Below are positions 45,222 through 56,037 of a stretch of DNA of 64,000 nucleotides, in pieces (position 1 is the stretch's first letter; each line of letters starts with the position of its first letter). The notes beneath the pieces were generated by a model, which saw only the letters and a list, made by a program, of their open reading frames with translations, had not been told where the DNA came from and searched no databases. The translations under genes and the position numbers were made by a program. The stretch spans positions 107,987,715-108,051,714 of the forward strand of contig OX328125.1 in the NCBI GenBank assembly GCA_946811695.1. Reading direction: 5' to 3'. The DNA comes from Gonocerus acuteangulatus (taxonomy: Eukaryota > Arthropoda > Insecta > Hemiptera > Coreidae).

Positions 45222-45715
45222 AGTAGACTCTCCCTAATCCGGCATCGTCAAGACCGGGGTATAGTCAGATTTTTGAAAACGCCGGATTAGAGAATTCAAT
45301 TAGAAGTGGTCACTTATGTATTTGAAAACCTCAATATTTGAGGATATAATAATATGTACCATTTAAGTAAAATTAAGTTACCAAATTTTAAAATAAATTC
45401 AAAATATGTAAATCCTTCCTGGTGTATTATTTACAAGTGCATATGAATGTCAAAGTTTCAAGGAATAAAAATATGTTGACAGGCACCCACCCGCAGGTGC
45501 CTTAGTAGGAACACTTATTTAGAAGTTCCTGCTTCTAAAACAAAACATATATCCCTTCTTTGACTTCCGTTCAATGAAATACCACAAAACAAATGTTTGG
45601 CTAGCTAGGAAGGGAAGGTTTTCTAGGAACCCTCGAGCAGGTCTAGCTCCGGCAAGTTCCGAGATCGGTAACTCATTCCTCTCGGAGACCGCTGGATTAG
45701 AGAGAGCGATGGATA
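45222..45715. mobile_element. Tigger-like MITE remnant (intron 8)
   Basis: The left end tagactctccctaatccggc recurs in complement-like form near 45690 (ctggattagagagagcgat), the ends typical of pogo/Tigger elements. A cggattagagaattc block just inside the left end is a second inverted copy. A CAGT-like start at 45220 (acagta) supports it. No transposase. Confidence 0.5.
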
Positions 45716-45733
45716 AGGGAAAATGCTGATCAT

Positions 45734-46003
45734 TTACAGCATTTTATAAATACCGCCGATTTTTAGGACTTGGATCATTTTGTCAAAGGTGTGCTGACAA
45801 TTTTTAAGGGCCCCTGCTACATTCCGAGGTATATTTAGTTGCCTGAACACTGATTCACATTCTGGACATTCCTCTATTACATGATATATGTTTAAAACTT
45901 CAGAACATGGTTCACATCGAAGTAGAGGTTCCTTTTTAACCTTTCCGGACTGGACTATGCACTCCCTCAGACACCCCAGCCTTCCACCCATCTCTCTCCT
46001 CAT
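45734..46003 (-). pseudogene. LINE C-terminal fragment
   Basis: A minus-strand frame of 89 codons with a C-x2-C ... H-x4-C zinc-binding arrangement (R-C-E-P-C ... Y-H-V-I-E-E-C-P) and ending Y-K-M-L at the stop. This is the tail found at the end of jockey/I-type LINEs, similar in plan to 23900-24091 but diverged, so from a different element. 5'-truncated; no RNase H is seen. Confidence 0.6.
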
Positions 46004-46439
46004 TCATCAGCCCCTAAACGCTCCGAATCTCGCTCTACATTCCATGCTATTACGCTATTCCTAACTCATTTATTTAGTTTCTCTCTATTGTCTTTAATTT
46101 ACAAATTGCCCAGTTATCTTTGTTTTTAATTAGAAATTATAATTATTACATTAGCAATAAGAAAAGATGAATTCCCAATAATTTAAACTAAAATTATTAA
46201 TTATGTAAAATAAATTTTTTTTGTTTTCCTTTTTTTTGAAAGAAAACTTATTTCCCTTGAAACCGGGATGCTTCCATAGAAAATTACATTGTTTATCCTT
46301 TGGAAAAAGCAAACTGTTTTCCTCAAAATCTTAAAAAGCTCTTCAATAACACTTCCTGGAGCTGGGGAAGGACCAGGCTCTAATGTATGTTCTTTCGAAC
46401 AGAAAAAAATTCTCACACACACATCACTCTCTAATAGGC

Positions 46440-46565
46440 TGGGCCTGAAATACTAGCGCCAATATATTGGTTCTTCCTCCTCTGGGCCAAAGCCGCTCAA
46501 CACCAATATTTTAGAGCTTTGTTGTCTGGGCCAAAGCCGCTTAACACCAATATATTGGCTCTTCG
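46440..46565. repeat. Short tandem duplication
   Basis: The block ctgggccaaagccgct, followed by aacaccaatatattgg or a close variant, occurs twice (near 46485 and 46530), with a third partial ccaatatattggttctt upstream. It is a small local duplication inside intron 8. Confidence 0.6.
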
Positions 46566-46911
46566 GCGTGTAAGAGTTAATGAGATGGCTATGTGTCATA
46601 GGACTATGGCCAATTGAAAGTCATGATATTACCACTTCTGACGCTTTGATTTACTCTTTCTGTGCTCCTCCATAACTTTGTTGTGGTTTTGACTTTTGAG
46701 TTGGTTTGTCTCAGCGGGGAGTTTCTGGAACACATTCCTTCAATTCAACTGTGGTGCTGATGAACCTGTGTTAGGTGTAAGCGTATAGTTTTAATATTTA
46801 TTTAATAGATTACATAACATATTCTTTATCATTGTTTTGTAACATGTCTATTTAATAGCATTATTTTGATACCTTATAATAATTGTTAATATATTGCTGT
46901 ATTATTTATAG

Positions 46912-47040
46912 ACAAATAAGTGGAGCTATGATTCGAATAAGTAACTGTGAGGAGCGAGAAGGAGGATCGACAGACAGGACAATCACTATCAGCGGAAGTC
47001 CTGATTCTGTTGCTTTGGCGCAATATCTTATCAATATGAG
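46912..47040 (+). CDS. mub: PCBP/mub exon 9 (end of KH3)
   Basis: A 129-nt exon encoding QISGAMIRISNCEEREGG and then S-T-D-R-T-I-T-I-S-G-S-P-D-S-V-A-L-A-Q-Y-L-I-N-M-R, the second half of KH3 (to about residue 350). The acceptor is atttatag and the donor gtaagg. It ends in phase 2, and both alternative last exons join this phase correctly. Confidence 0.95.
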
Positions 47041-47714
47041 GTAAGGTTATCTTTATTATACACGTATCATTATTCCGCTTAAATACCTCCTTAACTCCTA
47101 CATCCTTTCCACCTCCTCAGCTTCTACTTACAACAAGCCCTTAAAGCATCCACATTATCAAGAATAAAAAACATAGGTACATATTTACTCATTTTATTAT
47201 ATTTTGTATAGTTTTTAGTTTATAAGTTATTATATATTTGATGTTTGATATTCTTATGAAAATTGGAGAAGTAACATGGTACTTTTGTTCATTTACTCTT
47301 TCATCTATTGTTATGTTAAGTCATCGACTCGATTCTATAAATAATAAAAATTCATAAACCCTATACCACAGCCTGCTACATGAATATGGCAAAATTCAAG
47401 AATGCTGACCTCGACTAATATAAAGAAAAAGACAGTAGAATCCCGCTAATCCGAAAATCTCCCCAATCCAAACAGGACAGCTAGGGGGAAAATAATTTTA
47501 ATAAAATTTCTGAACACGGGGTGTCTACTGCAAACAAATCATGAAAACGTCACGAAATTGAAAATAGGGCACAAAAATCTTGAATAAGCCATGAATTTTG
47601 AAGCCATCTCAGGAAATTTCAGTTTTATTGGAGTCTAACATAATCTCACAAGACTTCTGTACATTTGTAATTGTCGCCGTTTTTTGTACGGTGACTCTTT
47701 CTTTAGGTCTATGC

Positions 47715-48145
47715 TCTCTATCACTAATCCATAGAACCCTTCTTCCCTCCAGTCATAGACTTCCCCCCACGGGTATAGAACCCTCCTTTCCAGCAGACAT
47801 TGACCCCCCTGGGTCATAGAACCCTTCTTCCCCGCAGACATAGAACCCTTCTCCCCCAACCATAGAACCATTTTTCCCTGCGGACATAGAACTCTTCTTC
47901 CCTGTGGACATAAAAACACTTCTTTCCCGTAGACATAGAACTCTTCTTCCCCGTGGATATAAAACCCTTTTCACCCATCCACAGAACCCTTCTTCCCTCT
48001 GATCATAGAACCCTTCTTCCCTAGTCATCGAACTTTTCTTCCCTAGTCATAGAACACTTCTTCCCTAGTCATAGAACAAATCTTTCCTAGTCATAGAACC
48101 CTTCTTCCCTAGTCATAGAACCTTTCTTCCCTAGTCAAAGAACTC
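47715..48145. repeat. About 20-bp minisatellite of the catagaacccttcttccc type (intron 9)
   Basis: Roughly twenty copies of catagaacccttcttccc with variable spacers. In the 3' half the unit settles to a uniform 22 bp ending ctagt. Open frames on the minus strand across it are repeat artefacts. Confidence 0.9.
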
Positions 48146-48604
48146 TTTATTTTCCTTGGCTCATGTTATTACTCATTTTCTTATAATAATTAGATATAAA
48201 TATCTTTTCCTTTTTTTCTCCTAATTTTAGACAAATTTTGTCAATATTTTATTTTATTAAATCATTCCAGGAGAACACATTTAATTTTATATCCTTTATT
48301 TTATAAAAATTTTCTATATGAGGGGTTCGAAGGCAGTTAATGCTATTAACATTCCTTTACCTTAAATAAGCAGGCTACTGACTTTTCTTAACACAACTCG
48401 TTATTTTTCGTTTTTTACTTATAACGATGTTCTCTTATAATAACTGGGTCTGAATCCGAACCAGCCACATTAAATTGTATATGATAAAGTAATTAAATTG
48501 AATTTCTACTGTATTTTTATACATATCAAGTTAATTTACAAATCCAAAATTCAGTTGCTCTCACTCTTACTTTTGCTTACAAATTATTTCTCGCCTAAGA
48601 GAAA

Positions 48605-49025
48605 TATGGAGTGTGTCTTCAATAGACATCCCTTGTAGAGTTATTGGCAGCACTGGGCTGGCCAGTTATGAGTCTTCGAGCAAGTATCTAATCTACTTTC
48701 TCCTATTCCATCCTCAATTCTCTGCAAATAGTAGTTCCTTTACAGATCTTGCCTTAGCTTCCATGTCTCTAAGGATCCTTGGTGTCTTCAATAGACATCC
48801 CTTGTAGTGTTATTGGCAGCACTGAGTCTTCGAGCAAGTATCTAATCTACTTTCTCCTATTCCATCCCCAATTCTCTGTAAAAAGTAGTTCCTTTACAGA
48901 TATTGCCTTAGCTTCCATGTCTCTAAGGATCCTTGGTGTCTTCAATATCACATCCCTTGTAGTGTTATCAATCACATCCCTTGTAGTGTTATTGGCAGCA
49001 CTAAGTCTTCAAGCAAGTGTCTAAT
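48605..49025. repeat. About 165-bp tandem repeat interrupted by a TIR element
   Basis: Two full units (48610-48780 and 48780-48935) and a partial third, each with a gtcttcaatagacatccctt start, tattggcagcact, ctactttctcctattccatc and ttagcttccatgtctctaag. A further ttaggatcttggtgtctttc phrase at 49736-49757 suggests the array once continued past the element inserted at about 49040-49734. Confidence 0.8.
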
Positions 49026-49039
49026 TCACACCTCTTAAG

Positions 49040-49258
49040 CCTAGTATCGACAATGTGCGGCTGCTCGCATCGAGGATGCTTCACCACATCTGCCTCAGAC
49101 TGAGGCATACGCTGTTCTATGTTTACTAACATCGAATGCTCAATGCGAGCGGACGAACCACCAAAAGCGACACATGGATCGAAACTTATTTAGTAACTTG
49201 ACAACTTAAACAGGATGTGCAAATCAATGCCGTTGCTTCGATTGTGATGGCAAAAATT

Positions 49259-49289
<31 letters not shown>

Positions 49290-49734
49290 CGACGTAAGCC
49301 ACGTAAATAAAAAATATATCAAAATAGTTCATAATAAGAAAACAGACTTCTACAAGATGTGCGATATGAACAGGATGACCCAAATTTCCTATGAATCTCA
49401 AAGCTAGATTTCGACCGCTTAGTTCATTTGATAGAGCCTGCAGCAAATTAGAAAAACCGGTGTCATTCATACAATTTAACAATTTGGTGTACATTTTCCT
49501 TTTCCGTGATTCGAAAAATTGTGGGCATACAATATGAGGCAACAAATACCCGTCTCCACACAATGAACTGCTCGGACTGAAGTACATTTGAGCACGACCG
49601 TTTTACCGACAAGCACATGAATCGGGTCAGACAGTGCGATGCGAGCAGCACATAGCAAGCAAATCCGGTATCAACATCCCGAGCATATGTCCTGAGGCGG
49701 TCGAAGCGAGCCGCCTCACACTGTCAATACTAGG
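49040..49734. mobile_element. TIR DNA transposon remnant, about 695 bp (intron 9)
   Basis: The left end cctagtatcgacaatgtgcg and the right end (complement cctagtattgacagtgtgag) are inverted repeats continuing to about 40 bp, each with a nearby small hairpin (tgcctcagactgaggca at about 49091, and gaggcgg...ccgcctc at 49693-49717). Minus-strand frames in 49261-49660 are broken but protein-like, possibly a transposase remnant I cannot classify. No clear target duplication. It sits inside the 165-bp tandem array. Confidence 0.6.
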
Positions 49735-50302
49735 TTTTAGGATCTTGGTGTCTTTCATAACATCTGACGCTGTGCAATCTTACTTGCACTTAATGCTTTT
49801 AATTCTCTTGTTCCCATCAATTTTATATTTCAAATTTTCTCTTTTTTGAATGATTTTTATGGGTTTTATTTTATTCGGGAGACCGAACTGAGCCTCTGAG
49901 GTCTGTCTATAATTATACATACTCGGCCAGCATTTAACCTATTCATGACCTTTGAACCTATTCATTATTTTAATATTAAAAGTGAAGAAATGCTGTTGTT
50001 TTTTGCAAGTTAGTTATTTACTCTGTCCCTCAATTGCAGTAGTATATTTTGAAATTGTTAATTTTTTCTTCATTTGTTCCTGAGACATGAACATTCATTT
50101 CCCCTCGATGCTGAATATCTCCTATCTTCTTCTGTGATGATGACAAAAACATTTCTTAAAAATATTTAAAGAATTACTATTAATGAGAAAATACTTGAGA
50201 TTTTCTTGCTACTTGTGTTTTTCTGAGCCTCCAGTTTCTATTGTCTTCAAAATTGTAAATAGTTGAAAATCCTTACAGTCTGTACTTAACTGTACTATAT
50301 GT

Positions 50303-50856
50303 TCAGTTAGATGGAATAGTTCAAATCCTGCATGCGCGAAATTTTGTAGGAAATATTCCTGATGGTTCTGCCATTTGCTTTGGCAATTCAATGAACAACA
50401 TGCTCAGTGAACTCAACAAAAAAACTGATTATCTCTCGTTTAGGGCCAGGGAAGGCTTTGAGAGGTCAGGCAAGGGAGAGAGTTATTTTTATTATTATTA
50501 ATGTTTATCAATATTTAGCCAAAGCTAAGGCTAAAAACAATTTAAACTATAGCCTGTTCAAATAGATGGAGGGAATGGGCGGGGCCTATATTCCGGAGAA
50601 ATAGCTGGAAGAAATCCCTTTTATAACCTTATCAGTTTTCAACCGTTATCCCAGTATCCTTGCTTGTGGAATCGGAAACGTTATAGTTTAAATTGTTTTC
50701 AGCCTTAGCTTTGGCTAAATATTGATAAATATTAAACGCTATCTCCCTTGCCTGGCATTTCAAAGCGTTTCCTGCTCTTAAACGAGACATAATCAGTTTT
50801 TATAGGGATACACATTAAGTGTTTGATCATTAGAAGGCTTTGTAAGTGGTGGGGGG
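50303..50856. mobile_element. Foldback family C, copy 2
   Basis: The plus-oriented arm (50303-50690) has the same block order as 18199-18546. At 50680-50800 part of the arm appears again inverted (taaattgttttcagccttag, then ctatctcccttgcctgg, then ttaaacgagacataatcag), so the element can fold on itself. It ends with a taagtgtttgatcattag block also present after copy 1. It lies about 200 bp upstream of alternative exon A. Confidence 0.7.
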
Positions 50857-51070
50857 ATGTGTTTGATCATTTTGGGGGGGGGGGAGATTAATTTTGAGAG
50901 TGAGAGCTTTTTAGAGAAGTCATATGAAATGTTAAATGCCTATTTTATTCAAAAGTTGATTAATGAGAAAGTAATTTAAACAAAAGAAAAGTGAATCAGT
51001 ACCAAATCTTTGAACCATTCACCTTTTCCCATTTCCTCATTTTGTTTTCCTCCTTTGTACATTGATCCAG

Positions 51071-51410
51071 CGTGGAGCTGCAGAAAGCGAATCTTGAAGG
51101 AGCTAGCACAGGAACGGCGGGAGGATCTACTACGACTGGTAACGGAGGTAACGGCGGCCCCTCGCCCGTAGGGGCAGCTCTTCCTCTAGCACAGCTGTTG
51201 GCAAAACCCGGGGCGCTCAACGCCCTAACGTCTCTCACTGCTCTTTCGGGCTTGACAGACCTGTTAGGCGGTTTAGCTGGCGCTAGCGCCGGGCCGATAC
51301 AGACGACAGGCGTTCATCGTGCTAAAGGAGGTTTTGCTCCTCGCCTAAGGTCGCCTGGCGCTACCCCAGACAAACCAAAGCCAGATAGGAATAAGTTTGC
51401 TCCATATTAA
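51071..51410 (+). CDS. mub: PCBP/mub alternative last exon A
   Basis: Spliced to exon 9 through the ttgatccag acceptor, it reads SVELQKANLEGAST, then Gly/Thr-rich and Ala/Leu-rich segments, and ends PDKPKPDRNKFAPY before TAA at 51408-51410. It would add 113 residues (total about 463). The segment is distinctly GC-richer than its flanks, as expected for coding sequence. An AATAAA at 51592, 182 nt past the stop, gives this form its own short 3' UTR. By family knowledge, PCBP tails vary by isoform; the low-complexity tail is probably disordered. Confidence 0.8.
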
Positions 51411-51620
51411 TGTAATTTCTATTTAATCCTTGTAATATTATCCTCTCCAATCAGGATTTTCTCCCTTGTAAAGAACCCTGCTGACTTATGATAATTTCAG
51501 ATTCTTTTTTATCTGCCTGGACATGTTTTTATTGTAATTCTATCTAGAACTAACTATTAGTAATTAGTGGATGTGAATTTTTGTTTCTATAAATAAAGCA
51601 GTCTATAAGATTATATTCTA
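51411..51620 (+). terminator. mub: 3' UTR and poly(A) signal of isoform A
   Basis: AT-rich sequence after the stop of exon A with a canonical AATAAA hexamer at 51592-51597, followed by a T-rich stretch. It is a plausible cleavage region at about 51610-51620. Confidence 0.5.
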
Positions 51621-52900
51621 TAGAAAACATTTCTTATGGGATTTATCTTATATTAAGGATTAAGTGTCTAATACGCAAGTTAGCTTAGAAAAAGCCAAAT
51701 CTTGTCTACGCCATCTAAGAATAATGATTTTCCTTTTCTTTTATTTGTAGTTTATTAAATAAATATATTTTGTTTGTAGTTAGTTTTCCGCTAACTAATC
51801 AACTAACACCACTTCACTTTTCAGATTTTCTTCTCTTGTCCAATAATCATTATAACAATATAATTTGTATAAAATATCCCTATTTTTCTATTTATAATTG
51901 TAAAAGAATAAAAAAAAAGAAAAAACAAAAAAAAAAAACAATATTTAAAATGAAGGAAGAATTTGATGTTTTGTTAAATTCCCGATTAACTGACTAGCGA
52001 ATGTTAGCATAATCCTTAACATATTAGTAGATTAATTCTTCTGTAAGATTTCTACCATAAGACATTGTTGCTTTTCATAATAATCTGATTACTTTTTTAA
52101 ATTGTCACTAGTAAGCCATATTTATTTATGAATATCTTGTCTTGAAAAAAAAATTGAAAAAATGCCCCCAAAAAAATTAAATATAAATGAAAATTAATTA
52201 TTATTTGAAGTATGAAAATAAGAGTATTTGTGTTATTTACCACTTTTAGTTTTTTATTTATTTTTTTTTTTTTTAATTTATTTTTTTTAGGAATAGGAAT
52301 TATTATTTTAATATACAAAAACTTTTGTATTTAGATTCTTTCATATTTCTTGGTAATTACTTGTAATATTTATATGTAAGGAAGTTTACTTGAATTGAGC
52401 TAAAACCAGACGAATGTAGCTTGGTATGTGTAATTAAAGAAATTCCAAAACTTATTTTGTCAGCATTTCTTGCTACCTTCACCATCTTCCTTGTCTATCC
52501 TATTCTTCGAATGCAGCAAACGAATTGAAAGTAAGCCATGACTTGGTTTTAGCGTAGCTGGGAGATACGGACCTCTCGGCATTTTTCAATATATCATTTC
52601 TCCAAATGTTCTAGACATCATACGACAAATTTTGTTATAGTTCTTATTTTAGATAATATAAAGGAACCAGTTTTCGAGCGAAAAATTCTCCGGTGAAGTA
52701 TAACTTCCCTGTTTCCTTCTGTCATATCCCCCCACCTCTCTGAATCCCTTTTCACAATTCACTTAATATTTGTACAAAAGAAAAATAGGGCAGTGCTAGA
52801 ATCTCTAAAATACATTCGCACGAATAAAACTTTTATGACCTTACGACCTTTTAAGTGTTCTCTTACATAAGAAAAAGATACTCCTCATAGCTTTCTATCT
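51620..52900. other. AT-rich region between last exons A and B
   Basis: No coding or element signal beyond short A and T runs. If isoform B is made this is intron. It could also extend the 3' UTR of isoform A through later poly(A) signals. Confidence 0.4.
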
Positions 52901-52910
52901 CTGTTTTATA

Positions 52911-53035
52911 GTCCGACCGCGAACGAAAGAACCAGAAGGGGCGTGGCCGGAGGAGAGCTAGGCCTTCCTCCGAATGAGCTGAAGGCAGCATGTATGCACT
53001 GCCTGGTTCTTTTCTTTGCGGTACATCTGTAGAAC
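52911..53035. mobile_element. Short hairpin MITE-like element
   Basis: A GC-rich 120-bp segment with imperfect inverted ends, accgcgaacgaaagaaccag against ctggttcttttctttgcggt, in an otherwise AT-rich area. The middle has gaaggggcgtggccggagga. No coding capacity. Confidence 0.5.
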
Positions 53036-53039
53036 TTCT

Positions 53040-54185
53040 TATTTCTCTTGGGAAAGATGCAATAAATTTTCAAATAAATAATGGAAGATAAGCTCCGAAT
53101 TTTACGAGCCCCATGGGCACTTAAATATTGTTGCTTCTGTTGATGCTTTTCACAGAATTTCTTATATTAATTTATTTATTTGTATTTTAACGTCCATTTA
53201 TTATTGGCAACAAATTTTATGACGGGTTATCTACCGTTTACCACCCTCAGGTTGAAATCAACATTAATATTTTAGAATGGGGAGTGTATTCCATTTCTCT
53301 TTTAGTACTATTTCAGATGTAAAAGAGTTGTAACACAGATTTTTCTATTGAAATTTTATATCAATCGGTGTGTTTCACCTTTAAACGTTATCAATTTTTA
53401 AAAATATCTATTTTATAAAAGAATGCGACACAATGTGAGCGTCCTTATCTCCTAGCTCGGACTTGTCACAATGGCAGATTAAACAGTTTAGAAATAGAGA
53501 ATATTAAATTTCATAACGAACCGTCTTATTTCAGACTAAGTAGCCTTTTGAGAGAATTGGTATAGTTATGTAATCGAAAAGAAGAAAAATATTAAAAGGT
53601 TTTATAAGTTAAAGGATCCTGCCTGAGCTATGAGCTATGCATTGCCCCTAACTTGCCTCTCATTGCTGTGAATCCTCTCTCCAAACCCATTCTGAGCCAG
53701 ACAAGCTAGTCCCAAACACCATCCTATCAGCCAACAATCGCAGCAACACCTTCTTCCGGTAAGCAACGCCTTTTCCTAAATCATTTATTTCTTCTACAAC
53801 CAGATACCAGATATGCACATCCTTTCCTTTCCATTCCTTGGTCGAAAGTGTGTGCATATCCTTCTTCTTAACTACCTAAACTCATAACCTTTAAAAATAA
53901 ACCTTATTAATGTTTTATTGTATTAATTGAAGCCATCCTACTCCTCAAAATTCCATTTCTTGAATCTTTTTTCAAAAACAGACCTTTCCAAATTCCATGT
54001 CTGAACATTGTTTTTGTTTTTTTTTAATAATATGGAGAGCTTATAATTTATTTATTAGTTGTTTAAGAGTTGGTGGTCTTCAATTTTCACTCGAGCTCAT
54101 TTTAAATTTAAATTTATTAAGAGTATTCTTGCCCTTGTTTCTTTTACATTTTAGTATATATATGTCATCTGTTAATAATTAAATG
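53040..54185. other. Unannotated AT-rich stretch
   Basis: Between the hairpin element and foldback copy 3. The small open frames here have no recognisable motif. A tattttaacgtccatttatt phrase near 53184 is reminiscent of the tail of retroposed elements near 63050, but the match is weak. Confidence 0.35.
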
Positions 54186-54189
54186 TATC

Positions 54190-55140
54190 AAAATATTAAC
54201 TATAGCCTGTTCAGATAAACCCAGGAGCCCAATTGCGCATGCATGAACATCGGCGGAATGTCTCCCCATGGGTCCGCCATAAGAACACGCTACGTGAACC
54301 TAAATAAAAGCTGATTATGTCTCTATTAGGACTAGAGAAGGCTATGAGAGGTCAGGCAAGGGAGATAGTGTTTAACACGTTGGGGCCCAGCGCCGTGGCA
54401 TATGATATGCATCAACAGATAGCTTGGTTTGCTTTCGATACCGCTACTCCAGGCCTTGTCCTATAACCTTTGTATTTGTTTTGGGACCTCATTACTTATT
54501 CCCGGTTAGGTTTGTGGGTCTAGTATCGTATGATATCGTATGAATCCGCCCGAAAACTTCCTTCAGCGGGTACGCTATCATGGCCCATTTGACATTTTAC
54601 TAAATTGTAATCAATTTACTAAAAGCACATCATTTTAAAAGTTTCTTCACTTATTTTTTTTTTTTTTTATATTTATATATTTGCTGAAATTACTAAACAA
54701 AAAGAAGACTTGGGCCCTGATGGAAATTCTTTTCGAATACATCGGTCCTGAAAGTGTTAATATTTATCAATACTTAGCCAAAGCTAAGGCTGAAAACGTT
54801 TTAAATTTCATAGTGATAAAGTTATGACTGAGAGAATTTTTACCGGGAATATAGGCCACGCCCTTTTCCCTCCATCTAACCATTTATTTGAACAGGCAAC
54901 GTTATAGTCTAAATTGTTTTCAGATATTGCTTTGGCTAAGTATTGATAATATTAAATACTATCTCCCTTGCCTGACCTCTCATAGTCCTAGACGAGTCAT
55001 GATCAGTTTCTATTGAGTTTCACATAGCGTGTTCTTCATTAAAATAATAATGCAAATGGCAAACCCGTCGGGAATAATCCCTGCAGAATTTCGGGCATGC
55101 GGGATTTGAACCATTCCATCTAACTAAGTGGGCTTTAGTT
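54190..55140. mobile_element. Foldback family C, copy 3, full palindrome
   Basis: The left arm begins tatagcctgttcagataaac and runs through aggactagagaaggctatga, gaggtcaggcaagggagata and atacttagccaaagctaagg. The right arm contains all these blocks in reverse complement (ctttggctaagtattgataa, ctatctcccttgcctgacct, catgcgggatttgaaccatt). Arms are about 260 bp. Without the inserted piggyBac-like MITE the element would be near 570 bp. It ends about 95 bp before last exon B, so any transcript spanning it would carry a long hairpin close to the 3' splice site. Confidence 0.75.
54376..54756. mobile_element. piggyBac-like MITE, nested in foldback copy 3
   Basis: 381 bp flanked by TTAA at 54372-54375 and 54757-54760. 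Ends are cacgttggggccc and (complement) cactttcaggacc, imperfect inverted repeats. The uninterrupted family C sequence at 18364-18380 shows that the split site reads gtgttta-a directly before tattaatattt-type sequence, so insertion at TTAA is precise. A shorter sibling is at 20643-20828. No transposase. Confidence 0.8.
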
Positions 55141-55236
55141 ATGCTTCTATTTTCTTTTCTTTATTAATTTGTTTCTGAGTAGTCGATAATCAGTTCGTAT
55201 ATTGTAGATTAACTAGTAAATATTTTTGTTGTTTAG

Positions 55237-55321
55237 GATATCGATGGAGACTGCTGGAATGCCGATGCCTGGTTATCACTACATCACACCCAATCACATT
55301 GTGAAAGCTCCAATCCATTAA
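55237..55321 (+). CDS. mub: PCBP/mub alternative last exon B
   Basis: Joined to exon 9 in phase 2 through the ttgtttag acceptor, it reads RISMETAGMPMPGYHYITPN and then HIVKAPIH before TAA at 55319-55321. The I-S-M-E-T-A-G-M-P-x-P-G-Y-H-Y-I wording is, from family knowledge, the conserved short C-terminus of mub-type proteins. It gives a protein of about 378 residues. This form skips exon A and uses a much longer downstream 3' UTR. Confidence 0.85.
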
Positions 55322-55654
55322 ATGCATCTCTCGACCTTCTCAATCAAACAATCAATATATTTACTCAATCAGGTACTCTCCAAGCTCCGGATCTCCTCTT
55401 CTTCTTTCACTACTTCCTTCAATCTAAAATAAATTTCTTTTTCTTCGTAGAAACAAAATGATTAAGAAGAAAACAAAATTATAAAAAGTGCAATAACTAT
55501 AATGTTTATTAATTTATTTTTTATTACTTAATTTTATTGAAGATATTTATTATAAGTTTATTTTCTTAAAATGTGTTAATGTCTATTTATTTATTACATA
55601 TTTATTTTAAATAGATTGTAGCATTAGAAATGCTGGAACGTATTTGATTTATTC

Positions 55655-55659
<5 letters not shown>

Positions 55660-55732
<73 letters not shown>
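55660..55732. repeat. (TA)n microsatellite
   Basis: About 73 bases of pure TA repeat in the presumed 3' UTR of isoform B. Confidence 0.95.
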
Positions 55733-55789
55733 CTGTTGTGGATACGAAAGACGAATTCAACAAAAGGTAATATGAGGCAAATGCCTTTG

Positions 55790-55955
55790 AATATTTATTT
55801 CATAAGGGCGAATTCCACTTGAGTATATTCAAAACATTTGTTCATTGTGGGATGTCTCATTGTGTGTTTATTAATTTATATTAATAAACAAATTATATAG
55901 TAATTGACAAGGAATTAGTGTGTACTTGTTGTTGAGTTCGCCCTTCCTATCCGCA
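55790..55955. repeat. Short dispersed repeat D, copy 2
   Basis: Bounded by ataagggcgaattccac and its partner gttgagttcgcccttcc, short inverted ends. The inside shares gtttattaatttatattaat with 20245-20265. A candidate small MITE of about 150-160 bp. Confidence 0.45.
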
Positions 55956-55959
55956 ACGC

Positions 55960-55961
<2 letters not shown>

Positions 55962-56035
<74 letters not shown>
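55962..56035. repeat. (TA)n microsatellite
   Basis: About 73 bases of TA repeat immediately after dispersed repeat D copy 2. Confidence 0.95.
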
Positions 56036-56037
<2 letters not shown>

